The notes beneath the pieces were generated by a model, which was not told where the DNA came from, did not search any database, and worked only from the letters and a program-made list of their open reading frames with translations. Of a stretch of DNA of 14,445 bases, positions 13,632-14,445 are shown in pieces. The DNA lies in assembly GCA_947626615.1 (NCBI GenBank), contig CANQSW010000019.1, positions 1 to 14,445 of the forward strand, given 5' to 3'. How positions within the stretch are numbered: position 1 is the stretch's first letter; each line of letters begins with the position of its first letter. Source of the DNA: an uncultured Peptococcaceae bacterium. GTDB lineage: Bacteria > Bacillota > Dehalobacteriia > UBA4068 > UBA4997. The position numbers and the translations under genes were made by a program.

Positions 13632-14322
13632 TGGCCTCACCCCGTTTCTTATAGGAAAGCGACAACAGCAGCGTGATCAAAAGCATGGTAGGGATAAGGA
13701 AAACACTCTCGCCGAAAACCAGCAGGCAGACGACCGAAGCGCCGACGCCGATAAGGGCGGAACGCTGCTCCTTCGAGGTCAGCCATTGTTCGACAAAAAC
13801 GGTCACAAAAAGCGCCGTCATGGAAAAATCAATGCCGGTGGAATCAAAATAAAGCAGCGTGCCAAGTATTGCGCCGAGCGCCGTGCCCAGCACCCAATAG
13901 GAATGGTCGAACAGAGTGACGAGGAAGCAATAGAGGTCGGCCTCCTCCTTTTTAGCCGGGTAATCCCTGTCGTCGCAGAGCAGCGAATAGGTCTCGTCCG
14001 TCAGCCCGAAGATGAGATACGGTTTGAACGCTCCCCTGTCGCGGTATTTGCCGATCATGGAAATGCCGTAAAACAAATGGCGGGCGTTTACCATCAGCGT
14101 CATGATCGCCGCATAAAAGGGCGACGCGGCCGTCGCCAGCAGCTCCGCCGTAACGTATTGCATGGAACCCGCAAAAATAAAAACGCTGCAGGCGATCGAC
14201 CATAAAGGCCCGTAGCCGCGGTCGTTCATCAGGATACCGAAGCCCATGCCGAGTATCACGTACGCCGCCATAACGGGCAGGCTCTTGACAAACGCTTTTT
14301 TTACGATAGAATTTGCGCGCAT
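13624..14322 (-). CDS. azlC: AzlC family branched-chain amino acid exporter subunit
   Basis: 232 residues, multi-pass membrane protein. Family landmarks: FIFAGSMQYV (48-57), NARHLFYG (79-86), GLTDETYSL (106-114) and DHSYWVLGT (139-147). First gene of the azlC-azlD-chr-chr operon. The ribosome site AGGTGA is close to the ATG (3 nt), suggesting modest translation. Upstream is a good promoter at 14360-14388 with a tandem repeat on the start site. Substrate is inferred from the family. Confidence 0.94.
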   Translation of the reverse strand: MRANSIVKKAFVKSLPVMAAYVILGMGFGILMNDRGYGPLWSIACSVFIFAGSMQYVTAELLATAASPFYAAIMTLMVNARHLFYGISMIGKYRDRGAFKPYLIFGLTDETYSLLCDDRDYPAKKEEADLYCFLVTLFDHSYWVLGTALGAILGTLLYFDSTGIDFSMTALFVTVFVEQWLTSKEQRSALIGVGASVVCLLVFGESVFLIPTMLLITLLLSLSYKKRGEANV

Positions 14323-14340
14323 TTTTCACCTATACCGTGG

Positions 14341-14360
14341 ATAATATGTCATAATATGTA
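14341..14360. repeat. Tandem 10-bp repeat at the azlC transcription start (candidate operator)
   Basis: ATAATATGTC followed immediately by ATAATATGTA: two copies, one helical turn each, abutting the -10 hexamer. Spacing of one turn would put two regulator subunits on the same DNA face. Confidence 0.45.
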
Positions 14361-14388
14361 TTTTAAGCCATAAACGGCCGGTTTGCAA
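14360..14388 (-). promoter_or_regulatory. Promoter of the azlC operon
   Basis: Minus strand TTGCAA (14388-14383), 17-bp spacer, TAAAAT (14365-14360), about 40 bp before the azlC start. Confidence 0.7.
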
Positions 14389-14422
14389 GCCTTATTATAC
14401 GCCGAGATAAAGCCCGCGCGCG

Positions 14423-14445
14423 AAAAAAAAAACCGCGCTGCGCTT
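14423..14445 (-). terminator. Probable 3' half of a terminator of an upstream minus-strand unit (cut by window edge)
   Basis: On minus the sequence ends AAGCGCAGCGCGG followed by ten Ts (14432-14423). A GC-rich arm followed by a T-run suggests the 3' arm of an intrinsic terminator whose 5' arm lies beyond 14445. It cannot be confirmed inside the window. Confidence 0.4.

Noticed and set aside
14411..14422. CGCGCGCG stretch as a special DNA structure
   Set aside because: Too short to support a claim; more simply it lies beside the likely terminator remnant.

Overview
The window looks like chromosomal DNA of a moderately GC-rich Bacillota. The grounds are strong AGGAGG-type ribosome sites, sigma-A promoters, a Gram-positive LexA with GAACNNNNGTTC-type boxes, and a LysM/YneA-like protein next to lexA. 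A clostridial or Negativicutes relative is my guess; no ribosomal marker is present to settle it. I see no mobile element, CRISPR array, tRNA or rRNA.

Left third (1-3974): an SOS module. lexA (+) diverges from a small membrane-anchored LysM protein (-), which is followed by dinG (-), cut by the left edge. The 200-bp divergent control region holds three LexA boxes whose centres are exactly 31 bp apart. One lies inside the 17-bp spacer of a consensus promoter reading toward the LysM gene, and one overlaps the -35 of the lexA promoter.

Middle (4020-8601): a polar amino acid ABC operon on + (lipoprotein, permease, ATPase) ends at a hairpin shared with a convergent two-gene operon on -. That operon encodes an SDR oxidoreductase with an insertion in its nucleotide-binding loop and a tartrate/D-malate dehydrogenase family protein.

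Right (8573-12113): a second polar amino acid ABC operon on - (permease, permease, ATPase, PEB1/CjaA-type lipoprotein). About 240 bp upstream of its first gene lies a compact leader: a consensus promoter, a 36-codon ORF with five Cys codons in eight, a possible antiterminator, and an intrinsic terminator. I read this as a ribosome-stalling cysteine attenuator for the transporter. It is the most interesting item in the window, and it is inferred from sequence only.

Far right (12151-14445): a tightly packed - operon azlC-azlD-chr-chr (branched-chain amino acid exporter type plus a two-protein chromate transporter family pair). It has a good promoter, with a 10-bp tandem repeat at the expected transcription start. 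The right edge seems to hold the 3' half of a terminator of another - strand unit.
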